A stretch of 64,000 nucleotides of DNA. It comes from Mansonella perstans (Eukaryota; Nematoda; Chromadorea; Rhabditida; Onchocercidae). The stretch is taken from positions 434,001 through 498,000 of the forward strand of contig JBAMDO010000577.1 of the NCBI GenBank assembly GCA_037074765.1. The letters run 5' to 3'. A program made the translations under genes and the position numbers. Of the stretch, positions 1 through 9,686 are shown piece by piece; within the stretch, counting starts at the first letter, position 1, and each line of letters opens with the position of its first letter. The notes under the pieces were generated by a model, which was not told the origin of the DNA, made no database searches, and worked only from the letters and a program-made list of their open reading frames with translations.

Positions 1-1142
1 TTTGAAAAAAAACTTTTTTCCCAAAAATTAAAAGCGAATGAGTTTTTGTCTTTTTTTCGAAAGAAGCCAAAACTAATTTGATCCAATGTGGTTCGCAAAT
101 ACAATGTATCGAAAAACATAACCATTACAATTTTTCGAATAAGTTTTGCCCATAATAATGCTGGATTTCAGTCATTTTGTTTGAATGATCTTTAAAAACA
201 AAAAGCAAAAATTGATTTTTGTCATCATTTCAGCAATTTTTTTCCCTTCAACTTTTCTTATAAAATTCCACCTGCTTTTATTTCAATTAGCAATTTGGGA
301 CAAATGTACAAAAAAAATTTGCCATGCGTGAAGAAAGATAAGAAACAAGGAGGAAAGTGTTGAAAAACAAAAACGGAAAAACAAATACATGCATAATGTG
401 AATGGTGAAGAAAAACGCAAAAGGAAATTTGAAAAAAAAAGCAAGTTCACCAAAAGAGATCATCAAAACTTTTTTGCTTGTTCAGTGGCATCAGTCAGTT
501 CTTTTCTTTTTTGAATTATCGATTTAAATTTCAATTGAGAAGTTTGTTTTAGGAATTTGTGAGAACGATTAATTTAAGTTTATAATGGAAAGATATTTTT
601 TCCTAAAACAAGAAATTTTAAATTTTGTTCTTTAATTTAATTATTGCTTAACTTCATTAATAACATTACAAATAAAAAATTTATTACTGCAAATTAAAAA
701 ATTTATTTTGAATTTTTTTCACTTGCTGTTTTCAATTGTTATTTTTCTCTTTTTTTTTGGAAGGAAACAAATTCAAATTTATTTGTAATTTTTTTAAAAA
801 ATTAAAAGATACAAAAAAAAAATTCTTTGCAAATACCTTAAAAATAAGGCATAAATAATTGTTGAGATTGATGCTTTGCCATGTCCTACAACTTCTGTTT
901 GAAAATACATTTTGCTCGCTTCCAAATATTTGCGCACTTTTAATTGATATTTCAATTTCATAAACTACAGAAAAACTTTCAGTTAAAAATTAACAGTAGC
1001 AATTATTAAAATGCTACTATCGTAATCCCATTAATAAATCATTGTTTCGTAAAATTAATTGGACAAAAAAGAAAAAAAAAGTTGTTATAAAATTAAAAAA
1101 TAATTTAGCGTGGAAATATTTTAATTAAATTTAAAAATTAAA
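1..1142. other. AT-rich DNA with no supported gene
   Basis: Very A/T-rich sequence with many homopolymer runs and no convincing exon on either strand. The missing 3' membrane-domain half of the ABCG-like pseudogene to the right would be expected here on the minus strand. I could not recognise it, so that half is absent, too decayed, or beyond the window edge. Confidence 0.5.
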
Positions 1143-2610
1143 TTTTTTTCACACTTCATAGATAGTGTAATTGGCACGCTGCAGGCATTTCTCCTCATCA
1201 CCAGGAACAATGGCTAACGTTTGAATGAAAAAATCAGCTGGATTAGTATGAAATGAAATTGGATAATCAATATTGGCATAGAATTATAAAGCTTCCGATG
1301 GTGAACCTGTTTATATAATGCAATAAGCAGCAGTATAGTAATTAATTAATACAAATTTGCTTAAAAAAAAAAAAAATTTTTTAACACGTAAAATTTTTAA
1401 ACGTAAAATTTTTATTATTATTGAAATTAATGAAATCGTAATCAGAAATGAGAATTGAAATATGCAGAATTTAATTATACGCTTATTTATTGCAAATATT
1501 TGATTAATAATTTTTTTAAAAAATTTTAAACTTTTAACTAAGGAAAGCAATTTTTCCATTAGCAAGAAAAACTAATCGATCAAATATTTCAAATGTATCA
1601 AATACTGGTTGATGAACTGTGCAAATAATTGTTTTGCCATTTTCAGATGCCATTCGTTCAAGGACTTTCCAATTAATTAATATTGAACCTGAAAAAAAAA
1701 CTTAAAAATTTGACATTTTTAAAAATTGTTTTTTTCGTTCAATTTTTTCGCTGTATTTTGCTAATTAAAATTTTAGCAAAAATAGATGGAAAGAACAAAA
1801 TTAAAAAAAAAATTCGTAGTATTTTTTGAAATTTTCAAAACCGTTACAATATGATATGCCATGAATGAATCAATGCCAGTGGTTGGTTCATCTGCAAAGA
1901 GCAATAATGGATTTGTTAAAATTTCCGTTGCAAATGATAAACGTTTCGCTTCACCACTTGTAATACCTTGTTCAATGCCTGATACGCTGATACATGAGTC
2001 AACATTACTTTCCAATTCCAAATCTCCCATTATCTTAATTACTTTAATATTACTATTACCTTAATGCAGAATTGAAACACAAAAATGATTAATATATAAA
2101 CCAAATCAAAGAAATCGATAAACTGATAAATAAACTAATCCAAGAAATTAAATAAATTAATTAATCCAAAAAATTGATAACTGATTAATTTCTACTGGTA
2201 ACTATTTTAATTTCAAATTAAAATTTGCATTTGCAGTAATTAATTTTTTTTTTCCCTGATTGAAATATTAAAATTTAAAATTTCTAATCTATTTTCTATG
2301 AAAAATTTGCAAACTTATTTTTAATACTATTTTTTTAAAGAAATATAAGAAATATTTTCAAAAAAATTTTTGACCAAATATTTATTACTTAAAATTTGCA
2401 ATTAAATAAATAAATGATAAATGATTTTTGAAAAATAAATTTTTTTTTCTTATTTGAAAAAAAAAGGAGATAACAAATTGTTTTACATCAATTCTTTTTC
2501 ACATTTTGTAAACGTTGACGGTAAACGTAAAACTGCTTGTAAATTGAGATGTTCATTAACTGTTAATGAATTAATAAATTTTGCTGTTGAATATAAGCGG
2601 AAACCTTTAA
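1143..2610 (-). pseudogene. ABCG/white-type ABC transporter, decayed nucleotide-binding domain
   Basis: Four minus-strand exon-like blocks follow the order of a white/ABCG nucleotide-binding domain. Block 1 (about 2490-2605) reads AYIQQQN, then after a frameshift SLTVNEHLNLQAVLRLP, the Q-loop region. Block 2 (about 1848-2062) carries a poor signature (ITSGEAKRL where LSGGERKRL is usual) and a good Walker B (LLLFADEPTTGID). Block 3 (about 1549-1689) has the H-loop (TIICTVHQP). Block 4 (about 1143-1306) has the post-domain NPADFF motif. Damage seen: a 4-base loss in block 1, a stop after that block's KELM, and a TAA in block 4 (SEAL-stop-FYANI). Several splice sites remain intact. No Walker A exon or membrane domain was found. 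Sequencing error could explain one lesion but hardly all of them. Confidence 0.7.
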
Positions 2611-2850
2611 AAAAGGAAAAAAATTATGTGCTAAAAATGATTTAATGTAAAATATAATTATCATATTTACATGTTAATTTTTAATTTTGTTCAAAAGTTA
2701 CCTTTTTTATTTTTTTGTCTACTTCTTTTTTTTCAGCTAAAAGTAAACAAATGATTGGTTTACTAAAAACAATGCAAAAATATGTATATGTATATTTAAC
2801 ATATAACCATGTGCACGTTAAATAATATATTACCATATATATTTAATAAA

Positions 2851-3005
2851 TACCACATATATTTGCACGAAATATTATTATAATACACATTTGTTTACTG
2901 TTTCTTAAAGTAAACAAAAGTTTTATACAAAAAATATGGAAAATTTTTTTTTTGATTAATCTAAAAGCTTTTTAATAATAATATTTCGTGCAAATATATA
3001 TGGTA
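2851..3005. repeat. Inverted-repeat element (MITE-like or hairpin)
   Basis: Arms 2851-2884 and 2972-3005 are near-perfect reverse complements; each contains ATATTTGCACGAAATATTAT or its complement. About 87 bases separate them. Inside is a second perfect 10 bp inverted repeat, TTTGTTTACT (2890-2899) and AGTAAACAAA (2909-2918). A related AGTAAACAAA...TTTACT pair lies outside at about 2742-2766. This looks like a small non-autonomous element or a transcribed hairpin. No coding sequence is inside. Confidence 0.6.
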
Positions 3006-3153
3006 TTTTAATAAGCATTAAACAAAAAAAAATATTTATTTGTTTTGTTTTTGTTTTTTCTCCCATATAAACAAAATGTAATTTACATAGATAAATAAAT
3101 GCATTAGATCATTTTATCGATAAAAAAACAAACAAAAAAAATGCGATCAGTGT

Positions 3154-3445
3154 TTAGGAAGTCATTCTTGACTCACTGATGATATTAGAAAGTAGATTTT
3201 CGGAGATACAAGTTCTTTCTACTTGGGACTTTTCCACTTTTTCGTCTTCACCATTTCTCTCCAATCTTGCTCTTAAGTTGTTGATCTGAAGAACCAATTA
3301 TCCAATTAGTAAAGAGTTCAGTGACTTTTAATAAGCAATCTGATTGGAAATGACTTTATTAAACTTTCAATTTGAAATGGTTCTGTGCAAATTTTTGATT
3401 GCCATCAGCATGTGTATCAATAAATCTTGATCCGAAAAAGAACAT
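3154..3445 (-). CDS. Possible small two-exon protein (70 aa), unknown
   Basis: Exon 1 (3445-3365) begins ATG and reads MFFFGSRFIDTHADGNQ and onward. A 79 bp intron with GT...TTCTTCAG ends leads in frame to exon 2 (3285-3154), which contains NNLRARLERNGEDEK, is highly charged and probably helical, and ends in TAA. A pyrimidine-rich tract followed by AAAAG lies just upstream of the ATG and could be a trans-splice acceptor. The gene would be divergent from the proteasome gene, with about 620 bp between their starts. I do not recognise a family. The phases fit, but the donor (AAA|GTTTAA) is weak and the protein is short. Confidence 0.3.
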
Positions 3446-4069
3446 CGATCTTTTCACTTTTTAGAAAAAAAAAATGACAGATCATTAGATTTTCATAGTC
3501 GTTTCATATAACGAGACCGGGCCGAGTGGTTCAAATATAAGTCGTCCCAATTGGATCATATGTGAAGTATTATTGTAATTTTAATTAAATCTAAGAAGTT
3601 GGAGGTAAATTAAGTTTTCTATGCATATATATATTCGGGATTAATAGTACATATATTTTCGGAGATTAATTTATACGTGCTGCTGCACTTCCAAGAAGTC
3701 TATATGACCTGTGATGCCGAATTTATTTAACAGATTTTAAAGACTAAAGTTCATTTCAATTTTGCAGTGTAAAAGATATATCCATTTTTTGCAAAATCTT
3801 GTTTAAAAAATTTACAATTGATCGAAAAACTTCTAAAAACAAGATTACTAGCAAGTATTGCTTCACTATCATTGTGATATGTTAATATATGTGTGTTTTC
3901 ATTTTTTCACTCAAATCAAAAATTGAATTTTTCGATCAAGAAATGATGAAGCGTATCCTTGGGCGTGAATAATAGGTAGTTCAAGTATAAAAAGTCTGTA
4001 CAATCTTTTCCTTTTGTATACTAACATACATTGCTTTTTCATGTATTTGTCTTGTAGGATATTCGAACA
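3446..4069. other. Upstream region of the proteasome gene
   Basis: No coding exon seen. At about 3520-3536 there is a tRNA A-box-like stretch (GGCCGAGTGGTTCAA) but no matching B box or cloverleaf. A pyrimidine-rich acceptor (TTTGTCTTGTAG, ending 4056) lies 13 bases before the pbs-7 ATG and may be a spliced-leader or 5' UTR acceptor. Confidence 0.4.
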
Positions 4070-5555
4070 ATGAACGCTCAACAGTGTTTGTCATTTTCGG
4101 AAGTTGAAGCAACTCTGTAAGTCCCTTGCTTTTTCGTTGTTTTGATGAATGAGTGATATGTTTTATTTCGAGATGAGGGTCAAGGAAATGAAAACAATTT
4201 TAAGAATCGTATTAAAAGAATAAAAGAACGTCCGGAACATTTATTTGAAAATTCTGAAATATTAGGTCAGTGTCAGATTTCAATTCTTGTATGGCAGTTG
4301 GTAAAGCTTATCTGCTTTTCTATTAGAAATCCAACATGTACCGGAACTTCGGTTTGTGCATTGACATACGATGGCGGTGTTGCTTTGATGAGCGATCGTG
4401 TTGTTTCATACGGTAAAATGGCTCGATACCGCCACATAAGTCGTCAGTATCGTGTAAATAATCGTGTTATTGTTGCATTCGGTGGTGATCATGCTGATTT
4501 CCAGTGGTTGCAAAATGTCATTGAAAGACAGGTATTGAAGTTTTTCTAGAAAGATGAGATTAGGTTGTATGGGTTGGAAATTATTGTTCTTAGTCTATAG
4601 CTCTTTTTAAAATGCGTACTGAAAGCACTGGTATATCCTTTTTCTGGAATAACTTTTTGTTTTCGAATTAGTGGTTAAGATTAATAGTTTTCTGTTCAGA
4701 CATGCGAACTGAAATCGCATGATCCTAGTGCTGATCTAAGTCCAAAAATGTTGCATGGTTTTCTAACATCGCTGCTTTATTATCGTCGTACACGAATGAA
4801 CCCACTTTGGAACACACTGATAGTTGCTGGAATGCAAGTCCAAAACGATCAGTATGAACCGTTCATTGGTGTTATCACTTCTAGGTATCATTTCAATTAT
4901 TTTATACCTTTTTAACGCATATAAGGTAGGAGTTATATCTGGTCTCTTTAAATTCTGTGTGCCGTGATACTTTCGTTATTCTCGAAAAATGCGTTGTTTC
5001 CGTTCTTTCCATTTTTTCGAGAAATTATTTTTAAACTCGCTTGAAACTGCACTTATTTTTTCCAGAGGTGTAGCATATAGAGCAAAAAGCGTTGCGACTG
5101 GTATGGGTGCTATGCTACTCAATCAGGTTATTGAAACGGAACACCGAAAGAACGATGGCAAAATGTCAAAAGAACAGGTGATAGTTTTTTTCAGATAAGA
5201 ATAGTTGAACAATTACGATATGCTGGATTAAATTTGTTGTCGTTTTTTGTTTTGGAAATTATTGAATATTCTAGAAAATCTCGAACGAAGTAGGAAATCT
5301 CTTTCCAGGCTGTTGAGATATTACGTAAAAGTCTGGAACTAAGTATTTATCATGATTGCGTTGCTGATAACGAATTTGAAATTTCAACCATTGACAAAGA
5401 TGGTGTTAAGCTGGGAGTGCCAGAGGTAAATGTTTAATGAAGTTATTTTTTTAGTTTGCTGAATTTTATTTTATTTTTTCTTTTTGAAAACTTTTCTATT
5501 TCAGTCGATCATTGGAAACTGGGATATTGCGGAATATAATTGTGATTATCAGTGA
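4070..5555 (+). CDS. pbs-7: 20S proteasome subunit beta type-4 (beta7)
   Basis: Six exons join in frame: 4070-4116, 4327-4531, 4700-4884, 5066-5177, 5309-5425, 5505-5555, giving 238 residues. The protein is a beta subunit of the 20S core particle. The match to PSMB4 runs end to end: NPTCTGTSV near residue 17, [52 protein letters not shown], then [15 protein letters not shown] and a final [12 protein letters not shown]4-type subunits are non-catalytic, and this one likewise has a short N-terminal leader before the TGTS motif. The start is the first ATG after an acceptor-like TTGTAG. Two overlapping AATAAA signals lie at 5650-5660. The next gene begins about 60 bp after them, which suggests a shared transcript. 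Confidence 0.95.
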
Positions 5556-5606
5556 TACATTTTATAGAACTTTGTTTTGAAGCGTTATAGTTCTATTTGA
5601 ATTAAA

Positions 5607-5640
5607 CCTTTTACAATGTTAAATATAACATTGTAAAAGG
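5607..5640 (+). other. Perfect 15 bp hairpin in the pbs-7 3' UTR
   Basis: CCTTTTACAATGTTA (5607-5621) and its exact reverse complement (5626-5640) flank a 4-base loop, AATA. It lies 51 bases after the pbs-7 stop codon and just before the AATAAA signals at 5650-5660. In RNA this would form a stable stem. Whether it is bound, processed or inert cannot be told from sequence. Confidence 0.75.
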
Positions 5641-5717
5641 AAAAGTTTGAATAAAATAAATTTCTTCATGAAAATGTGTAAATTGCGACGAAAAGACATT
5701 GCGTTTAATTTTAGAAC

Positions 5718-6322
5718 TTTTGTTGTTCACTTATTTGTGTTACACTTATCGTAATGCACTGAGAGTAGCAAAATGCATGAGCAGGACGAATGTCATATTT
5801 ACATTCTCGAAAGTTATTTTAGTACTGTTAGCTATACTTTATATTGCAAATAATTCGAAAAATTTGAGCGTTAAATTTAGTTTTATTTGAGTCATTTCGA
5901 TTAATTCAAATTTGCCCTGAGCTTTTTTTTTAGAGATGGAGTTGACTTGTACCAGTGAAACATTTTGTTAGTTAAATTTGCATCTAAAGTGATTTTGTAC
6001 GGAAGTTTGAAAAAAACCCCAAAGTTCCTTGGAGGCTTTCTTATAAAGGATGTGTGTTTTGAAAAATTTTTAAAAATGTCGTTATTTGAGCCTTATTTAA
6101 AATTTTGGCCTCTATTCCTACTAGTATTGAGTTGGAATCTATTCGAGATACGAATTAAGACTCTGTAAATGGTATAGAGTTCAGATAATTACAGCTTTTG
6201 TAATAATTTTAGCAAGAAAAGAGTTGATTGAACCTGCGGGTGATATTGAAACGGTCATCACTAATGATAAAGATAATTCATATGGTATCACTGATACCAA
6301 TGATCAGACACGATTGATGTAA
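5718..6322 (+). CDS. Uncharacterised small membrane protein, likely downstream gene of an operon with pbs-7
   Basis: The clearest part is the last two exons. Exon 5972-6123 ends YLKFWPLFLL and joins across a 61 bp intron to exon 6185-6322, which starts IITAFVIILARKELIEPAGD, so the splice rebuilds one membrane helix. A polar tail ends DQTRLM-stop. Upstream, 5718 to about 5870 follows an acceptor (TTTAATTTTAG) and reads LLLFTYLCYTYRNALRVAKC and a second hydrophobic stretch (VILVLLAILYIA). I could not fix the join from this part to the exon at 5972, nor the start codon. An AATAAT/ATAAAA-rich tract near 6350 could serve for polyadenylation. Family not recognised; the 5' half is uncertain. Confidence 0.4.
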
Positions 6323-8228
6323 TCGATAGTGTTTGAAAAGATTTTATCTAAATAATAAAAACATCGAAAATGGAAATGGAATTGGGAAACTTACAGTTTT
6401 ATTTCTTTTTTTTCATTGTAAGCAGTACTATTGAGAGAAATGAAATGAATTTTTGATTTGAATAGGCATGACGCATAGAAGGATAGGAAAAAAATTATTA
6501 GCAATTTTGTGAATCTTGCTGCAATATGTGATGGAGCCTGTTTTTCCAGTTTTCTTTTTTTTTTTTGTTGGGATGATCAATTTTTAGAGAAATTGAAAAC
6601 TGGAATTGCAGAAATGGTTATCTATTCTATCCCTTCTTCGTACATTCTGTAAACGATGACAGCAATGTTTGATGTTTGCTTTGGGGGAATGAATTTTCCA
6701 TTGTAAAATCAGAATGCTTCAGAAAGAATACAATTTATTTTTTTGCAAACGGAAATTTCATCTAATCTTATAACATGTTAGTTTAAAAAGTATATCACTT
6801 AAAGAATAATAGTTAAAGCTACATTTTTCCAATTCAACGGACGAAGTTAACAATTATTGTTGCAAAATTTCTATGACAAAGTTTATTTGCTTTTTTTTTT
6901 TGCAGTAAAAGAGAGAAGTGGAAAAGAAATGATTGTTATAAAAAAGCGTTTTATCAATGATGACGCAATAATGATTAAATTTTGTAGGATGAATAACAAT
7001 GGTGTGATATGCTTAAACAAGAGCAGTGACATTTCCAGTTTTCATTTTGTGAGATAAGTGATACATAAGTAGACACGAAAAGGATATGTTGATAATGACT
7101 GTGGTAGTAGTAGTAGTGGTTGTTGTTGTTGTGGTACTTGATGTATATTTTAAGCTGTCGTCGTATTCGCAAATCCAGCAATACCAATATCGTCCTTCAA
7201 TAATAATCGTAATAGTAGCCTGAAGTGGCGGAGGTATAATTAGAGATATTACAATTGACAGCGTTATTAGAAAAAAATTTGCCAGTTATAATACAAGTGG
7301 AAGAAAATAGTGACGACAACGAATTTTCATTCAAATGATATCGAAATTTTGATACAGCTTGGAAATTGTTAATTTAAAAAAAAAAAAAAAAAGGAATAAG
7401 ATATATAGATGATTTCAAGTTATAGAGAATTTACCAATACGAGAAAACAATGAATGTAAATATCATCATCAATACTATTGCCATCATTATTATTATCACC
7501 ATCACCATCATCATCATTTTCATTATTATCGTAATTATTCAACACCATCACTATCATCCGTAACACCCGCAATAACAGCAGCAGAAGCGTAATGAGAATA
7601 ATGATTATCGTTGTCGTTATCATAATTTATCATCATTTTCTTTGTTATCTCCACTACCATTTTATCTAACTTATTCATTTATCCCAATTTTCTTTTTACA
7701 ATACATTAATTATTTATTACTTATATTGAATTTAGATTTTAATCAAAATTGATTGATGAAGAGTGCCTTTTTGTGATCAATTCAGAGTCGTTTACTTTCA
7801 TTAGGGTAAAAAGTAGAATTATAGGTAAGTATTATTATGAGAAGTTCAATGCTGCATGATACAGTATGGCGCGCTCTTTGAACTTCTTTTTTCCTTTTCC
7901 GTTCTTTCACTCTTTCTCTGACATTAAACAAAATTTTTTTTGAATTGCTGAAGAAAACAAGTTGTTGTTGTTGTTAAAGAAGCCATTGACGATAATGGTG
8001 ATGATAGACTCCTACTATGCCTATTTAATCAATGTTGCTATCTCTCCATTCTTTTTCTCCTCCATGTCTCCTGTTTTGATGACATTTTTGTTTGCTCTCA
8101 TGATCGACATTGTGATTACTATTATCAGCCCAGCATTACTGTCGTTTATTATTGCTATCCCACTTTTATTTCTTGATACTTTCTGTTATTTTCATCATTC
8201 TGATAGAATTTCTCATCCATTTTATCTC

Positions 8229-8259
<31 letters not shown>

Positions 8260-8830
8260 CTGCATATAATGTTCTTTTCATATTAGCCGCTTTGGAATTC
8301 ATTCACCAATTTGTTTGCTTCTGAAATCCATCTATTCATCCATTCAAGCATTCACATTTCGTTCAATTGTATCGAACCGACCGGATCCGCCCAAGGCAAT
8401 TTCTCTGCAACAGAAATACTGCTACTACTATTGTGGTAATAAATAGTACTATTACTACTACTACTACTACTACGACTAATACCTGTACTACTACTTCTTT
8501 ATTACTACTTTTACTACTACTATTACTATTACCACTGCTACTACAACTGTCATTATTATAACTGCTAATTTAACAATAATGTCACTATTATTCTTATCAG
8601 TTCAGGACAACAAAAGAAAAGAAAAAACTAAAAAAAAGAAAGTAAAGAAAACTTTAAAAGCAACACCTGAAGGTTTGGCTTAGTTTTGAATTGCATAAAA
8701 CGCCAGATATATTACTATTATTATTATTTATTAATTAGTAAATTATTACTACTACCGTTATTAGGAGCTTTACCGCTACTTCATTACATGATAGTCAATT
8801 GGTGTTTAGATCGGTAGGAATAGCAATTGA
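6323..8830. other. Intergenic DNA rich in trinucleotide microsatellites
   Basis: No supported gene. It contains GTA/GTT repeats (about 7101-7133), an imperfect ATC/ATT tract (about 7459-7533), (AC)14 (about 8232-8260) and a long imperfect TAC/TAT tract (about 8416-8550). The 120-codon open frame at 7962-8324 is hydrophobic mainly because of T-rich and repeat codons and spans the AC repeat, so I do not call it a gene. Confidence 0.6.
8416..8550. repeat. Imperfect TAC/TAT trinucleotide repeat
   Basis: About 135 bases made mostly of TAC, TAT and close variants. The sequence differs from the ATC/ATT tract at 7459-7533 by phase and composition. The region as a whole appears prone to trinucleotide expansion. 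Confidence 0.85.
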
Positions 8831-8833
8831 TCC

Positions 8834-8923
8834 ATGGGTGAAGTAGCCTGCGGCAACTTAACGAAAGCCGTACTTATGGGCATCAAGAGCCATTTCAATG
8901 TCATTGCACCACCACACAACTAA
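8834..8923 (+). CDS. Candidate 29-residue small ORF in a GC-balanced patch
   Basis: ATG to TAA, 30 codons, reading MGEVACGNLTKAVLMG and onward, ending APPHN. Its base composition is near 50% GC, while the flanks are about one third GC and repeat-rich, so the patch stands out as constrained or foreign. There is no splice acceptor immediately upstream and I know no homologue. It could instead be one exon of a larger gene or a conserved non-coding element. Confidence 0.2.
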   Translation: MGEVACGNLTKAVLMGIKSHFNVIAPPHN

Positions 8924-9200
8924 AAATCGCACCGTTTAAAGCGCCATCGTCCTGTCTCCGTCATTGTCCTACTTTTGATACATACAACTACCCACTTTTT
9001 TTTATAAACTAAGACCCACTTTTAAGCGAATTATCGTTAATTCTTCTCATTTTTCTGCAATAAACTCACTTTTAAGCTACTACTTAAAGTGATAGAAATA
9101 GGACACGATATTATTACTCTCGTTGATATCACTGTCACTATTACTTTACTGTAGTTGCTGGAAGATTAACATTATCCATGAATCATTATTTCTGGAATAC

Positions 9201-9290
9201 AGGATAATTGCTGCTTCTCTTTACTTTATCATTGTGAAATGATTCAGGATAATTGCTGCTTCTCTTTACTTTATCACTGAGGAATGATTC
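9201..9290. repeat. 45 bp tandem duplication
   Basis: AGGATAATTGCTGCTTCTCT begins copy 1 at 9201 and copy 2 at 9246. The copies differ by a few bases near their 3' ends. The high identity implies a fairly recent duplication. Confidence 0.85.
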
Positions 9291-9654
9291 AGTCATACTT
9301 GCATATGATGCAAGAAAGAATGTATATGACAAACATCTGTCATAAAATTGTTCTTGTTAGAGAAATACGATGAAATTGAGTTGAGTGTGAAAGAAATAAA
9401 GCAAATTGTTTGTCCTACTATTTCTAGGCTATTTAAAAATTTGGTGAAATACAACGACTCAAAGTAATAGTAGAAAAGTGTGAAATCAATACTTCAAAAT
9501 AATGAATATGTAATCCAACAACACTTATTTTATTCATGAGTCTTTAGTCGATTTCAATTCATAGAAATTTACATAGAATAAAAATAGCTCCTAAAAGTTT
9601 TTCAAATTTTTTTTTTGGGAAACAATCGCAGTATTTCAATAAAATATTTTTAAC

Positions 9655-9682
<28 letters not shown>
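9655..9682. repeat. Poly-A tract of 28
   Basis: An uninterrupted run of A. I see no retroposed gene body next to it, so it is recorded as a simple homopolymer. Similar runs occur near 15064, 16818, 47589 and 58249. Confidence 0.8.

Positions 9683-9686
<4 letters not shown>

Noticed and set aside
3520..3560. tRNA A-box-like GGCCGAGTGGTTCAA
   Set aside because: No GGTTCGAATC-type B box at the right distance and no cloverleaf.
7962..8324. 120-codon hydrophobic ORF
   Set aside because: It crosses an AC repeat (coding HTHTHT) and is hydrophobic because of T-rich codons; no acceptor, homology or conserved motif.
9655..9682. Poly-A run as evidence of a retroposed gene
   Set aside because: No processed coding sequence or target-site duplication adjacent.
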